Shown piece by piece: positions 53,579-63,065 of a stretch of DNA of 64,000 nt. The notes below the pieces were generated by a model that was not told where the DNA came from, ran no database searches, and saw nothing but the letters and a program-made list of their open reading frames with translations. Each line of letters opens with the position of its first letter. Positions within the stretch are counted from its first letter, which is position 1. The stretch lies in contig NZ_OGVD01000004.1 of NCBI RefSeq assembly GCF_900258045.1, forward strand, positions 1,364,001 through 1,428,000. Reading direction: 5' to 3'. A program made the translations under genes and the position numbers. This DNA comes from Sphingorhabdus sp. EL138. Its GTDB lineage: Bacteria > Pseudomonadota > Alphaproteobacteria > Sphingomonadales > Sphingomonadaceae.

Positions 53579-54769
53579 ATGAAAATTCATCCTTTACTGA
53601 CTGACAGTCAGGATATTGCCGATATTTGCGAACGCTTTTCGACCGCTGAGTTTGTTGCGGTCGATACAGAGTTCATGCGAGAAAACACCTATTGGCCGAT
53701 CCTCTGCCTCATCCAGATTTCGGATGGCAAGGAAGCAGCTGCAATTGACCCGCTGGCCAAGGACGTTGATCTCAGACCTTTGCTCGACTTGCTGGTCAAT
53801 AATGAAGATGTGCTGAAAATCTTTCACGCTGGGGGCCAGGATGTGGAGATTATCCACAATATGACCGGCAAAACCCCTCACCCGATTTTCGACACGCAGG
53901 TCGCAGCCATGGCTTTAGGACCAAGCGAACAGATCGGTTATGCCAATTTGGTTGATAGCTGGTTGGGCATCACACTGGACAAGGGTGCGCGTTTCACAGA
54001 CTGGTCGCGGCGTCCTCTCAACGACCGGCAGATTAAATATGCCATTGGTGACGTTACCCATTTGTCGGCCATTTTTCCGATGATGCTGGAAAAGCTGATC
54101 GAAACGGGGCGCGGTATCTGGATCAATGCTGAAATGGAAAAACTGGCCGATCCCGCAAACTATGTAAATGACCCTCAAAATTCATGGCGGCGCGTCAAAT
54201 TCCAGGGCCGCAATCTGGAATCTTTAGGCCGGCTGAAAGCGCTGGCTGCCTGGCGGGAAAAGGAAGCACAATCCAAAGATATGCCGCGCGGCAGGATCAT
54301 GCGCGATGAAACGCTGGCCGATATCGCCGCCCATCCACCAAAAGACCAAGCCAAGCTGGCACAAGTACGCGGATTGTCGTCTGGCTGGAAAAATAATGAT
54401 ATTGGCGAACGGTTGATGGAAGCGCTGGCCAATGCACAGCCCTTGACGAAAGACGAGTTGCCTGACCGCAATGGTCGCCGCCCCAAATTTAGCAAAGAAA
54501 ATGCGTTAGTCGCCGATTTGCTGAAATTACTTCTGAAAATCCGGTCTGCGGAAATGAGTGTTGCTTCGAAACTACTGGCCCGCGCTGATGACCTTGAGCG
54601 TATTGTTGGCGGTGAACGGGATGGTGTTGCTCTCCTGGAGGGCTGGAGATATGAAGAATTTGGACGTGACGCGATCGATTTGATCGAAGGTCGGATGAGT
54701 TTTACGGTCCAGGATGGTAAACTGAAAATGACCCATCAACCCGAAACCACAAGCGAAGAAGCACAATGA
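53579..54769 (+). CDS. rnd: Ribonuclease D
   Basis: The 396-residue 3'-5' exoribonuclease trims tRNA ends. It shows the DEDD motifs (VAVDTEFMRENTYWP; HAGGQDVEI; GYANLVDSWLGI then IKYAIGDVTHL) and then an HRDC-type C-terminal domain (LGRLKALAAWREKEAQ). Length is normal. ATG 53579 is preferred over an in-frame TTG at 53564. No ribosome site precedes it. Its stop overlaps the I78-like gene start (ATGA). Confidence 0.95.
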   Translation: MKIHPLLTDSQDIADICERFSTAEFVAVDTEFMRENTYWPILCLIQISDGKEAAAIDPLAKDVDLRPLLDLLVNNEDVLKIFHAGGQDVEIIHNMTGKTPHPIFDTQVAAMALGPSEQIGYANLVDSWLGITLDKGARFTDWSRRPLNDRQIKYAIGDVTHLSAIFPMMLEKLIETGRGIWINAEMEKLADPANYVNDPQNSWRRVKFQGRNLESLGRLKALAAWREKEAQSKDMPRGRIMRDETLADIAAHPPKDQAKLAQVRGLSSGWKNNDIGERLMEALANAQPLTKDELPDRNGRRPKFSKENALVADLLKLLLKIRSAEMSVASKLLARADDLERIVGGERDGVALLEGWRYEEFGRDAIDLIEGRMSFTVQDGKLKMTHQPETTSEEAQ

Positions 54770-55071
54770 AGAAAGTCTTGTTCGCCTTGGTAATCTGTCC
54801 CGCACTATTGGCCTGCTCCACGACTGTTGGAGAGCCGGAAGTGCCGGAACGCGGAACTACTCCTGGATATGCCTGCGCAGTAGAAAACCTTCAGTCATTT
54901 GTTGGACAATCGGTAAATCAAGAGAATGGAGCCGATGCGCTCAAACAATCTGGTGCAAAAACTCTACGCTGGATAGCCCCGCGTAGCGCCATAACGATGG
55001 ATTTTCGTCAAGACCGCCTGAATATTGAATATGATGATGCTATGATAATCACGCGCATCTACTGCGGTTGA
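54766..55071 (+). CDS. Peptidase inhibitor I78-like lipoprotein
   Basis: The 101-residue product has a lipoprotein signal (lipobox LLAC). The mature part matches the I78 family: LQSFVGQSVNQ, LRWIAPRSAITMDFRQDRLN and a terminal RIYCG. These are small secreted serine-peptidase inhibitors or structurally related domains. It is coupled by a 4-nt overlap to rnd, which is an odd partner. Convergent with ppx, 7 bp away. Confidence 0.82.
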   Translation: MKKVLFALVICPALLACSTTVGEPEVPERGTTPGYACAVENLQSFVGQSVNQENGADALKQSGAKTLRWIAPRSAITMDFRQDRLNIEYDDAMIITRIYCG

Positions 55072-55078
55072 CCGGAAC

Positions 55079-56584
55079 TTATTCGGTTACCAAAACAGGC
55101 TCCAGCTCGAGCATGTTCGCGAGTTGAATATGTCGTTTTGCTACAGCATCGCCATAAAGGTCACTCAGATCCGTAGCCATAACGATCTCCAGTCGGCCGT
55201 CAATTTTGCGAAGCTGCGTCTGTTCCAATGGGTTACGCGTACCGCCGCTCAGCCTTTGACCCAGCCGCATCGCCAAACCCCAACAAATCGCACGCTCCGT
55301 TGCCTTTTCGCTGGCCAGTTTACCGCCTCCGGAAAAGATATTGGCCCCACCGCCAAAACTGGTGAACAATGTTTGGCCCAACAACTCCCGTTCAGCGCCG
55401 GTTATTCCGACCCAGTTACCGTGCAAACCCATGACCAATCCCCGTTCAGCGCGAAAATTCGGATTGGCTCGCCATGCTACATCACCCAGATTGCAAGCCG
55501 CCTGCCTTATGCGCTGCCAGTCAGGAGGGTCTTCAGAGAAAATCGGTGCAATCCATTTCCCCAGTAATTTGCTGTTTGCGGGAAACCGGGCCTGCGCTGC
55601 CCCGGATTCCTCGGTTGCAAGCAATAACGGATCACGTTTGCTCTCCGGTTTGCTGACATTTTTGAACAATAAACCTTCCCGAACACCATATGCGGAGACG
55701 ATCATGGTGCTGCTACCCAGATAGCGGACGATGAACGACAAAAGCCATGCCGCATCATCCAGCGTGGGAATTCGGGAAGTAGACAGGCCGGGAACCGCCT
55801 TTAACTTTGCCTTGTTCATCCGGGCGAGTTGCCTGACCAATCGCCGCGCGCGCTGAGGTTGCATTTCATAGTGATGAATGACCGGCAGCGGATAACCACT
55901 GTCAAACATGTCGAGCCGTGCCAGCGACCGCCAGGAACCACCAACAAGATAAAATGGCAGGCCCTGCGCATTCTGGTCCCAGCCTGTTTTTTTCAGCATC
56001 TTGCGCACTTGACGTTTGAGCTTGTCCTTACCCTTGGCCCTCAAATTGGCAACGCGGAGCACACCGAGCGGAAAACTGTATCGCTCTACAACTTTGCCCT
56101 TGTCGATCATCGCCAATTCAAGGCTGCCGCCGCCAAGATCACCGACTATTCCTTTGGCACCAGGAATGGCAGAAAGGACTCCCAGTGCCGCCAGTTCCGC
56201 TTCTTCTTCACCCTGAAGAACCTGTGTCTCAAAACCGATCTCCCCGGCAGCTTGAAGCAAGTCCTTGCCATTGCTTGCATCGCGTACCGCAGCGGTTGCG
56301 AAACATTTGATCGAGTCCACATCCATCTGGGTACACAGTCGGTAAAACCGCTCGAGTGCCTGAACCGCAAGCGCCATGGAGTTTTCAGCAATGGCGCCTG
56401 TCGTCGCAAGCTCTTTACCCAATCCAGCCATCACTTTTTCGTTGAATAATATCGCCGGAACCCTTGCCGCACCCTGATAGACAACCAGGCGGATCGAGTT
56501 GGAACCGATATCGACAATCGCAGTCCGTTTGTTGGTCCGCTGCGCCTTTCTCTTTCTGGTTATTTGCAATCCCCCGACCTGCAT
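55079..56584 (-). CDS. ppx: Exopolyphosphatase (Ppx/GppA)
   Basis: Ppx removes phosphate from polyphosphate ends; GppA members also hydrolyse pppGpp. The 501-residue protein has the ASKHA-type IVDIGSNSIRLVVYQ at the start, VGDLGGGSLELAMI, and a C-terminal HD-like domain (residues about 310-500). It follows ppk1 by 13 bp and makes the polyphosphate balance with it. The start at 56584 is the first ATG. Confidence 0.92.
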   Translation of the reverse strand: MQVGGLQITRKRKAQRTNKRTAIVDIGSNSIRLVVYQGAARVPAILFNEKVMAGLGKELATTGAIAENSMALAVQALERFYRLCTQMDVDSIKCFATAAVRDASNGKDLLQAAGEIGFETQVLQGEEEAELAALGVLSAIPGAKGIVGDLGGGSLELAMIDKGKVVERYSFPLGVLRVANLRAKGKDKLKRQVRKMLKKTGWDQNAQGLPFYLVGGSWRSLARLDMFDSGYPLPVIHHYEMQPQRARRLVRQLARMNKAKLKAVPGLSTSRIPTLDDAAWLLSFIVRYLGSSTMIVSAYGVREGLLFKNVSKPESKRDPLLLATEESGAAQARFPANSKLLGKWIAPIFSEDPPDWQRIRQAACNLGDVAWRANPNFRAERGLVMGLHGNWVGITGAERELLGQTLFTSFGGGANIFSGGGKLASEKATERAICWGLAMRLGQRLSGGTRNPLEQTQLRKIDGRLEIVMATDLSDLYGDAVAKRHIQLANMLELEPVLVTE

Positions 56585-56597
56585 CTGGTAATCGCGC

Positions 56598-58778
56598 TCA
56601 GGCTTTTTTCTTGCGTCGGCGAAGAGACAATCGCGGTACGGCGTTGCTTTTGTTCAAAGCCTTACCGCGGCCGGACAGCGACGGATTGGTCATGAAATAG
56701 CGGTGCAGGTTGAAAGATTTTTCCGATGGTTCAACTCTTGTGTAACTGCCGTCGCTATTCAGTTCCCAGCTCTGTTCATCGTCAATCAGATTAGCGACCA
56801 TCACCTGATCCAGTATCTGATCATGTACCGTCGGATTGGTTATCGGAATCATATATTCCACACGCCGGTCAAGGTTGCGCGGCATCCAGTCGGCAGAGCT
56901 TATGTAAAGCGCCGCATCATCATTTGGTAAATCCCCGCCATTGCCGAAAGCCCAAATCCGGCTGTGTTCCAGAAAGCGTCCGATAACCGACTTGACCCGA
57001 ATATGATCAGACATGCCCGGCACGCCCGGTCGCAGACAGCAAATTCCCCGAATCACCAGATCAATCTCGACCCCCGCATTGCTGGCCGCGTAAAGTTTTT
57101 CGATCAACGCCGGGTCAACGAGCGAATTCATCTTTGCCCAAACTATACCTGGTTTCCCGGATCGCACGTTATCAATTTCACGATCAATCAAATCCATCAG
57201 GTCACGCCGCATATAACGCGGAGACATCGAAATCATTTCCAGTTTTTCCGGCTCTACATAACCGGTGATATAGTTGAACAGCTGCGCTGCATCTCGTGCA
57301 GCTTTGGGATCCGCCGTAAAGAAGCTGAGATCGGTATAAATCTTGGCGGTTACCGGATGGTAGTTACCGGTGCCAAAGTGGCAGTAAGTCCGATAACCCT
57401 CTTGTTCCTTGCGGATAACCATTGATATCTTGGCGTGGGTTTTCCACTCGATAAAACCATAAACAACCTGCACACCCGCCCGCTCCAGCGCGCTGGCCCA
57501 AAGCAAATTCTGTTCCTCATCAAAGCGCGCTTTCAACTCGACAATGGCTGTTACCGATTTACCGGCTTCTGCCGCATCAATCAGGGCTCGAATAACGGCA
57601 GACTGTTTGCCCGCGCGGTAAAGCGTCTGTTTGATCGCAACCACATCCGGGTCAGCCGCGGCCTGGCGCAGAAACTCAATCACCACCTCAAACGATTCAT
57701 AAGGATGGTGAACAAGAATGTCTTTGTCACGGATCGCGGCAAAACAATCCCCGCCATGTTCACGAATCCGTTCGGGAAAGCGCGGGCTATACGGCGTGAA
57801 TTTCAAATCCGGACGATCTTCGTCCACTAGCAAGTCAAGATCACCGATACCAACCAGGCCTTTCACCCGGCTTTCCGTTGCACCTTCTGTCAAAAGATTC
57901 TCGCGTAACAACGCAACAACCGCATCTGACAGGCCCGGCCCCATCTCAAGCCGGATGACATCACCCCGACGCCGGCGTTTGATGGCGCTGCGGAAATAGC
58001 GAACCAAGTCTTCGGCTTCTTCTTCCACCTCTATATCGCTGTCGCGAATGATCCTGAAAAGGCCGCTATTGGCTACATTATAGCCTGGAAATAACTGGTC
58101 TGAATAACATTGAATGACCGATTCCACCGAAACATATGTCGGTGTTTCATCGGGCATCCGAATGAAACGCGGCAAGCCTGACGGGATCATCACCAGTTCC
58201 CGTATCCTTTGGTTATCGGATTGCCTTATCAGATCAAATACCAAGCTGAGCCCCTTGTTCGGAATGAACGGAAAGGGGTGAGCGGGGTCAAGGGCCTGAG
58301 GTGTCAGAACCGGAAAAATCTGATCCAGAAAATGCTGCTTCAACCAGGCATCACTGGAATTCCCCAACTGTTCGGCATCAAGGACATGTATGTCCTCTTC
58401 CGCCAGCGCAGCGGACAGCTGATCCCAGACTTGCTGCTGATTGCCCATCAGCTTGTCGCTATGAGAAGCGATTGCCTGCAATTGCTGCTTGGCCGTCAAT
58501 CCATCAGCAGAACGTTCCTCAATATGCTGACGAAACTGGCCGACTAGCCCAGCAAAGCGGACCATGAAAAACTCGTCCAGATTACTCCCGGAAATTGACA
58601 GGAAGCGCAGACGCTCCAGCAATGGATGCGAGCTATTCTGCGCCTCTTCAATGACTCTATCGTTGAATCCAAGCCAACTTAACTCGCGATTGAAATAGCG
58701 TTCGGAGCCCCCATCATCGACAGAAAATGAGCTGTGTTCTTCTTCGGTATCTGGTGCCTGGGGGACAAGACTATCCAT
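56598..58778 (-). CDS. ppk1: Polyphosphate kinase 1
   Basis: PPK1 builds polyphosphate from ATP at the inner membrane. The 726-residue protein has the RYFNRELSWLGFNDRVIEEA start, the LKARFDEEQNLLWA catalytic loop, the phospho-histidine context WKTHAKISMV, and ADWMPRNLDRRVEY near the C-terminus. Its ATG follows the hdaA stop directly (TGAATG). It is the third gene of an operon from the HMA-like gene through hdaA and ppk1 to ppx. Confidence 0.95.
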   Translation of the reverse strand: MDSLVPQAPDTEEEHSSFSVDDGGSERYFNRELSWLGFNDRVIEEAQNSSHPLLERLRFLSISGSNLDEFFMVRFAGLVGQFRQHIEERSADGLTAKQQLQAIASHSDKLMGNQQQVWDQLSAALAEEDIHVLDAEQLGNSSDAWLKQHFLDQIFPVLTPQALDPAHPFPFIPNKGLSLVFDLIRQSDNQRIRELVMIPSGLPRFIRMPDETPTYVSVESVIQCYSDQLFPGYNVANSGLFRIIRDSDIEVEEEAEDLVRYFRSAIKRRRRGDVIRLEMGPGLSDAVVALLRENLLTEGATESRVKGLVGIGDLDLLVDEDRPDLKFTPYSPRFPERIREHGGDCFAAIRDKDILVHHPYESFEVVIEFLRQAAADPDVVAIKQTLYRAGKQSAVIRALIDAAEAGKSVTAIVELKARFDEEQNLLWASALERAGVQVVYGFIEWKTHAKISMVIRKEQEGYRTYCHFGTGNYHPVTAKIYTDLSFFTADPKAARDAAQLFNYITGYVEPEKLEMISMSPRYMRRDLMDLIDREIDNVRSGKPGIVWAKMNSLVDPALIEKLYAASNAGVEIDLVIRGICCLRPGVPGMSDHIRVKSVIGRFLEHSRIWAFGNGGDLPNDDAALYISSADWMPRNLDRRVEYMIPITNPTVHDQILDQVMVANLIDDEQSWELNSDGSYTRVEPSEKSFNLHRYFMTNPSLSGRGKALNKSNAVPRLSLRRRKKKA

Positions 58779-59429
58779 TCAACCTTCCTTACCATCTTGG
58801 GCTGTTTTTGGTTCAGCGCCGGTTTCATGTTCATCCGCCTGCCGCTGCGCCAATGCATCAATGGCAATAGAGCGCGTGATCGGCTTTTTTCTTTCTATAG
58901 CAAGAATATTCATATTTTGCGCCAAAAGCTGAACATCTTGATAACTTCGTTCCATCCGTTTTCCGAGATAAGACAGCGCATCTTCAGAGATGGAAAGACC
59001 GCGCAGCGCAAAATATTTCTGGAACAACCCTGTAATCATTGCCTCGTCTGGCTGGCCTACCTCGATAAGCAGAGAAGCTGCCAAACGGGATTTAAGATCA
59101 GGAAGCTCGACGCCCCAATTGGAGACCGGTTCGGATGAGACGAGAAGCAACGGTTTTTCCTCTTGTCTGGCGCGATTCCAGAGATGGAAAAGGTCATTGT
59201 CGGTCATATCCCTTGCATCATCGACAACATGACCGCCGCTATCACGCCCAAATTGTTGCGCCATGGCAGATTTGCCTGCTGCTTTGCCGCCAATCAATAT
59301 CGCAGTGAGATGCGGCCAACTTTGCCAATTACAGAGATGATCATGCGCCTGAGCATTGGCATCGGTAACGATATAACCATCATCCTGCGCTGCTAAGGCT
59401 GAATCCAAAGGAAGGGCAATTTGGTTCAC
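58779..59429 (-). CDS. hdaA: HdaA-like DnaA regulator
   Basis: The 216-residue protein has a short N-terminal clamp-binding motif QIALPL (residues 3-8) and a DnaA-domain-III-like ATPase: Walker A GGKAAGKS (47-54), VDDARDMTDN in Walker B position and a KSRLAASLLIEVGQPDEAM sensor region. HdaA binds the beta clamp and stimulates ATP hydrolysis on DnaA, which prevents over-initiation. The clamp motif and size fit. It overlaps the upstream gene by 4 nt and touches ppk1 with no gap. Confidence 0.92.
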   Translation of the reverse strand: MNQIALPLDSALAAQDDGYIVTDANAQAHDHLCNWQSWPHLTAILIGGKAAGKSAMAQQFGRDSGGHVVDDARDMTDNDLFHLWNRARQEEKPLLLVSSEPVSNWGVELPDLKSRLAASLLIEVGQPDEAMITGLFQKYFALRGLSISEDALSYLGKRMERSYQDVQLLAQNMNILAIERKKPITRSIAIDALAQRQADEHETGAEPKTAQDGKEG

Positions 59430-60742
59430 TGGTCCTGCCCGTCACTCCCGGAATTCGATCCATTTGATGGACCGCCTCGAGTGATCCTGAGCGCCCCGCC
59501 CCCTTGCTGGACCTGCCACCCTTGCGCACGTAGCGCTGAAGCCAAAGTCGCAAGGTCACCAGCGTACGATACCTGCATCACCGACACACCGCCCAAGGCC
59601 AAACTTGAGGTAGAAGCCGAGGACACTCCCGGAACGGACCGGACCGATGCCTCACCACGACTGACCGCACCGACATCAGGCGTGTTAAACTGAACCGTAT
59701 AAGTCGTTGCTGCGACGGTTGGCCCTGTAACAGTATTTGCTTCGCCAGACGCTTCGGACGCACCGCTGCCAGATGATTCAATGCCAGACAAGCCACCTTC
59801 AGCCGCCAATTCTGCCTCAATCTCCCGTTCGAGCGCTTCCAGATCGATCGAATCTTCAATAATCAACGACTTGTCCGTTTTCAAAAGACCGCTGGAAAGG
59901 GCGTTTGTGTAAAGGCCATCCATCCGCACAATCGCCTGGTCCATCATAGCCGGAATCCCGTCAGTGGATTTGGTCTTCAAAGAGAAACTGTCGATAAATT
60001 TGCTATCCGGACCGTAGCGGGCCGTAAAATGGGCCGTAACCGGACCACCGGGATATTCTCTTTCCATTCTGACAATCGGAATAATGACATCGGCGGCGCT
60101 GAACTGATCCAATATCATCCGCCACCATCTTCGGTTGCGACGATCAGCCTGCCCGGCGGTCAATACCAGTGATTCGCTATCCGAGCCATAAGCACGGACA
60201 TAGTCAATCGCGCTGTCACCAGAGCGGAATCTGGCCCATGCCTTTTGCCACTCTGTTTTGCTTTCAAACACCTGCGGTGATCCGCCACTCCACATAATCG
60301 GTAGAACCAGCAAAGGCGGCGACCGCAACCGCCGTCCACTAACGCCAAGAATTTGGCCAGCACGAGCACGGTCGAACATCACGCCCAACGTAGCAATGTA
60401 GCGTTTCGGACCAATTTGCTCCTGTTCGACAATGATTGCCGACACAATATTATTGAGAGCGCCATCAGACAGCCCGGCAGTTTTCCCACCCTGAGTCCGG
60501 GCATAAAGAGTCTTCCACGCCTTGCGCTGCGCCTCTTCCCAGCCTTTTTGGCGCGCCTCAAAAGAATTATCGCCTCGTGTGTCGACCTCCACCCCGAAAA
60601 CTTCAAAGTCACCACTGCTCGCAAGCGGTGCAACTCCACGGTCAGCTCCTTCCAACTGCGCATAAACAATACCGGCTGCAGCCAAGCCGAGAACCATAAA
60701 AATCGCAACAATAGGGGTTTTAAAACTGGTCAAAAATTTCAT
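59426..60742 (-). CDS. Exported protein with a heavy-metal-associated-like C-terminus, unknown function
   Basis: The 438-residue product starts at 60742 with a hydrophobic segment (TPIVAIFMVLGLAAAGIVY) as signal or anchor. The N-terminal 260 residues resemble a DUF2066-like domain (VEVDTRGDNSFEARQKGWEEAQRKAWKTLY). A Ser/Gly/Glu-rich linker follows, then about 80 residues of HMA-like ferredoxin fold without CxxC (VQFNTPDVGAVSRGEASVRS; SYAGDLATLASALRAQGWQV). It is first in the hdaA-ppk1-ppx operon. Possible role in envelope function; not assigned. Confidence 0.7.
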   Translation of the reverse strand: MKFLTSFKTPIVAIFMVLGLAAAGIVYAQLEGADRGVAPLASSGDFEVFGVEVDTRGDNSFEARQKGWEEAQRKAWKTLYARTQGGKTAGLSDGALNNIVSAIIVEQEQIGPKRYIATLGVMFDRARAGQILGVSGRRLRSPPLLVLPIMWSGGSPQVFESKTEWQKAWARFRSGDSAIDYVRAYGSDSESLVLTAGQADRRNRRWWRMILDQFSAADVIIPIVRMEREYPGGPVTAHFTARYGPDSKFIDSFSLKTKSTDGIPAMMDQAIVRMDGLYTNALSSGLLKTDKSLIIEDSIDLEALEREIEAELAAEGGLSGIESSGSGASEASGEANTVTGPTVAATTYTVQFNTPDVGAVSRGEASVRSVPGVSSASTSSLALGGVSVMQVSYAGDLATLASALRAQGWQVQQGGGALRITRGGPSNGSNSGSDGQDQ

Positions 60743-60804
60743 TTCCGCTCTTTTGATGATTATGACGTGGAAATCCACCCACGACTTGTCTAATCGCCTA
60801 TTTT

Positions 60805-61923
60805 ATGAGTGATAAACAAAACAACGAGCGAAATGAACCGGAATCATACACCTATGCGAAAGCCGGTGTATCGATCGAGGCAGGTAATGCACTGGTCAAG
60901 GCCATTGCACCGCTTGCCAAAGCAACTGCACGTCCGGGGGCGAATGCGGAATTGGGAGGGTTTGGCGGTTTTTTTGATCTAAAAGCAGCTGGCTATGATG
61001 ACCCTCTGCTGGTCGCTGCAAATGACGGCGTTGGCACCAAACTGAAACTGGCCATAGACCATGACCGCCATGACAGCGTCGGCATTGATCTGGTTGCGAT
61101 GTGTGTAAATGACCTGATCGTGCAAGGTGCGGAGCCACTGTTCTTCCTCGATTACTTTGCGACCGGCAAACTGGAAAACGGTGTTGCCGAGCGAGTCGTA
61201 GCGGGCATAGCGGAAGGCTGTAAAATATCAGGTTGCGCATTAATCGGTGGCGAGACGGCAGAGATGCCGGGCATGTATGCCGATGGTGATTATGATCTGG
61301 CGGGATTTTGCGTGGGTGCCGTAGAGCGCGAAAAAGCGCTGACCGGCACGCAATTAGCGGATGGCGATATACTTATTGGTCTGGCGTCCTCAGGCGTGCA
61401 TTCCAATGGCTATTCCCTCGTTCGCCGTCTGGCCGAAGATAAAGGCTGGAAACTGGATCGTCCGGCACTTTTTGATCCTGAGGTTCTGTTGATCGAAGCA
61501 TTGATTGCGCCAACGCGGATTTACGTAAAACCCCTGCTTCCCCTGATGCAATCCGGTCGGATCAAGGCATTGGCACATATTACCGGCGGCGGATTACTCG
61601 AGAATATCCCCCGTGTCCTGCCAGATGGCCTGCACGCCCATGTTGATGCCGATCGCTGGGATCAGCCGCGACTGATGGCTTTTTTGCAGGCTCAAGGTAA
61701 TATCGAACCGGAAGAAATGGCGCGGACGTTTAATTGCGGTATCGGAATGATTCTGGCTGTGTCACCGGATGAGGCGGCCTCGATACGGTCGGATCTGGAA
61801 GCCGCCGGCGAAACCGTTCATGAAGTGGGTGTCGTCAAAACAGGTACAAAGGGCTGCACTGTGTCAGGTAGCACCGGAACTTGGTCGGCGCGAAATGATT
61901 GGACCGCAACTCACAATGGCTGA
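60805..61923 (+). CDS. purM: Phosphoribosylformylglycinamidine cyclo-ligase (AIR synthetase)
   Basis: PurM converts FGAM to AIR with ATP in purine synthesis. The 372-residue protein shows [62 protein letters not shown] and [16 protein letters not shown]. The ATG has no ribosome site and TATTTT directly before it. The purN gene begins 6 bp after its stop. Divergent from the hdaA operon. Confidence 0.97.
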   Translation: MSDKQNNERNEPESYTYAKAGVSIEAGNALVKAIAPLAKATARPGANAELGGFGGFFDLKAAGYDDPLLVAANDGVGTKLKLAIDHDRHDSVGIDLVAMCVNDLIVQGAEPLFFLDYFATGKLENGVAERVVAGIAEGCKISGCALIGGETAEMPGMYADGDYDLAGFCVGAVEREKALTGTQLADGDILIGLASSGVHSNGYSLVRRLAEDKGWKLDRPALFDPEVLLIEALIAPTRIYVKPLLPLMQSGRIKALAHITGGGLLENIPRVLPDGLHAHVDADRWDQPRLMAFLQAQGNIEPEEMARTFNCGIGMILAVSPDEAASIRSDLEAAGETVHEVGVVKTGTKGCTVSGSTGTWSARNDWTATHNG

Positions 61924-61929
61924 TGCGTG

Positions 61930-62895
61930 ATGCCTGAAATTGCCAAAGTGGCCGTGCTAATATCAGGTCGCGGATCCAATATGGCCGCATTACTATACGC
62001 CGCAAAGGCGGAAAACTGCCCGTTTGAAGTTGTTCTGGTGGCATCCAATGATCCGCAGGCTCCGGGGCTGAAGTTGGCGGAAGCGGAAGGCATTGATACT
62101 TTTGCCCACCCGCATAAGGGCCTAAGCCGCAACGAACATGACCAGATCATGCATGAAGTCATTGTCACTGCGGGCGCCGACTATGTCGCACTGGCAGGAT
62201 ATATGCGCATCCTGAGCAATGAATTCGTTCGCCAGTGGCAGGATCACATGCTCAACATCCACCCCAGCCTACTGCCGAAATATAAGGGCCTCGACACGTA
62301 TCAGCGCGCGCTCGACGCCGGGGACAGCCATGCGGGATGCAGCGTTCATCTTGTGACCCCGGAACTGGATGATGGACCCGTGCTTGCACAGACAGAAGTT
62401 GCGATCCTGCCTGGCGATACCGCCGACATACTGGCCGACCGGGTTCTGATTGCCGAGCATCAGCTTTACGCCCCAACCCTCGCCAAATATGTGGCCCGCG
62501 AGGCCGATCCCGACTGGATATTGGAACAGGTCCGCACCCGCGCGCTCGCACTGGCGGAAACCCATGAACGGCCAAGTTTCGGAACACCGGGCTGGCGTGT
62601 GGGCAGCGAAAAGACCGGCAAATATTTTGCCTATTTTTCTCGCCGCCATTTCGGTGAAACAGGGACATCGGTTTTCGTGAAAACCAGTGGTCTCGACGAG
62701 CAAAGCGCTCTTCTTGATGCCGATCCCGATCTTTATTTCACGCCTAAGTTTTACGGTAAATCGGGCTGGATTGCGATCCGGCTGGATACCGGACACACAG
62801 ACTGGGATCATGTCGGTGACTGGCTGGAAAAAAGCTGGCGCATGGTAGCACCAAAGAGACTCACCAAAATGATGGATATCGCGGCAGAATTCTAG
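61930..62895 (+). CDS. purN: GAR transformylase PurN fused to an MmcQ/YjbR-like domain
   Basis: Residues 1 to about 190 are PurN, which formylates GAR with 10-formyl-THF: AVLISGRGSNMAALL, GADYVALAGYMRIL, MLNIHPSLLPKYKGLDT with catalytic Asn and His, and VHLVTPELDDGPVLAQ. The usual protein ends near residue 200. Here the frame continues to 321 residues with FGTPGWRVGSEKTGKYFAYF, TSVFVKTS, LYFTPKFYGKSGWIAIRLD and SWRMVAPKRLTKMM, the pattern of the MmcQ/YjbR family. Start at ATG 61930; GTG 61927 is possible. The fusion is seen directly; its role is unknown. Confidence 0.93.
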   Translation: MPEIAKVAVLISGRGSNMAALLYAAKAENCPFEVVLVASNDPQAPGLKLAEAEGIDTFAHPHKGLSRNEHDQIMHEVIVTAGADYVALAGYMRILSNEFVRQWQDHMLNIHPSLLPKYKGLDTYQRALDAGDSHAGCSVHLVTPELDDGPVLAQTEVAILPGDTADILADRVLIAEHQLYAPTLAKYVAREADPDWILEQVRTRALALAETHERPSFGTPGWRVGSEKTGKYFAYFSRRHFGETGTSVFVKTSGLDEQSALLDADPDLYFTPKFYGKSGWIAIRLDTGHTDWDHVGDWLEKSWRMVAPKRLTKMMDIAAEF

Positions 62896-63065
62896 GGAAA
62901 AATTCGCATCGCGGGAGGAGCAAACCTAAAGCGACAAGGAGGAGGGAGGATATGCCGCCATGGATTTGAGATCTGGGATGACTGCTCCATCCGCGATGCT
63001 TAAATATTCAATACGCCAGAACTGCAATAATATAGATACGGTATTAGGACCGTAGTCAATTTTAC
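62896..63065. other. Short gene-free stretch after purN
   Basis: About 170 bp with a purine-rich segment (GGAGGAGGGAGGATATG near 62939) but only a six-codon or 29-codon frame after it. No firm gene; it may hold the transcript ends of purN and the LOV gene. Confidence 0.4.
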
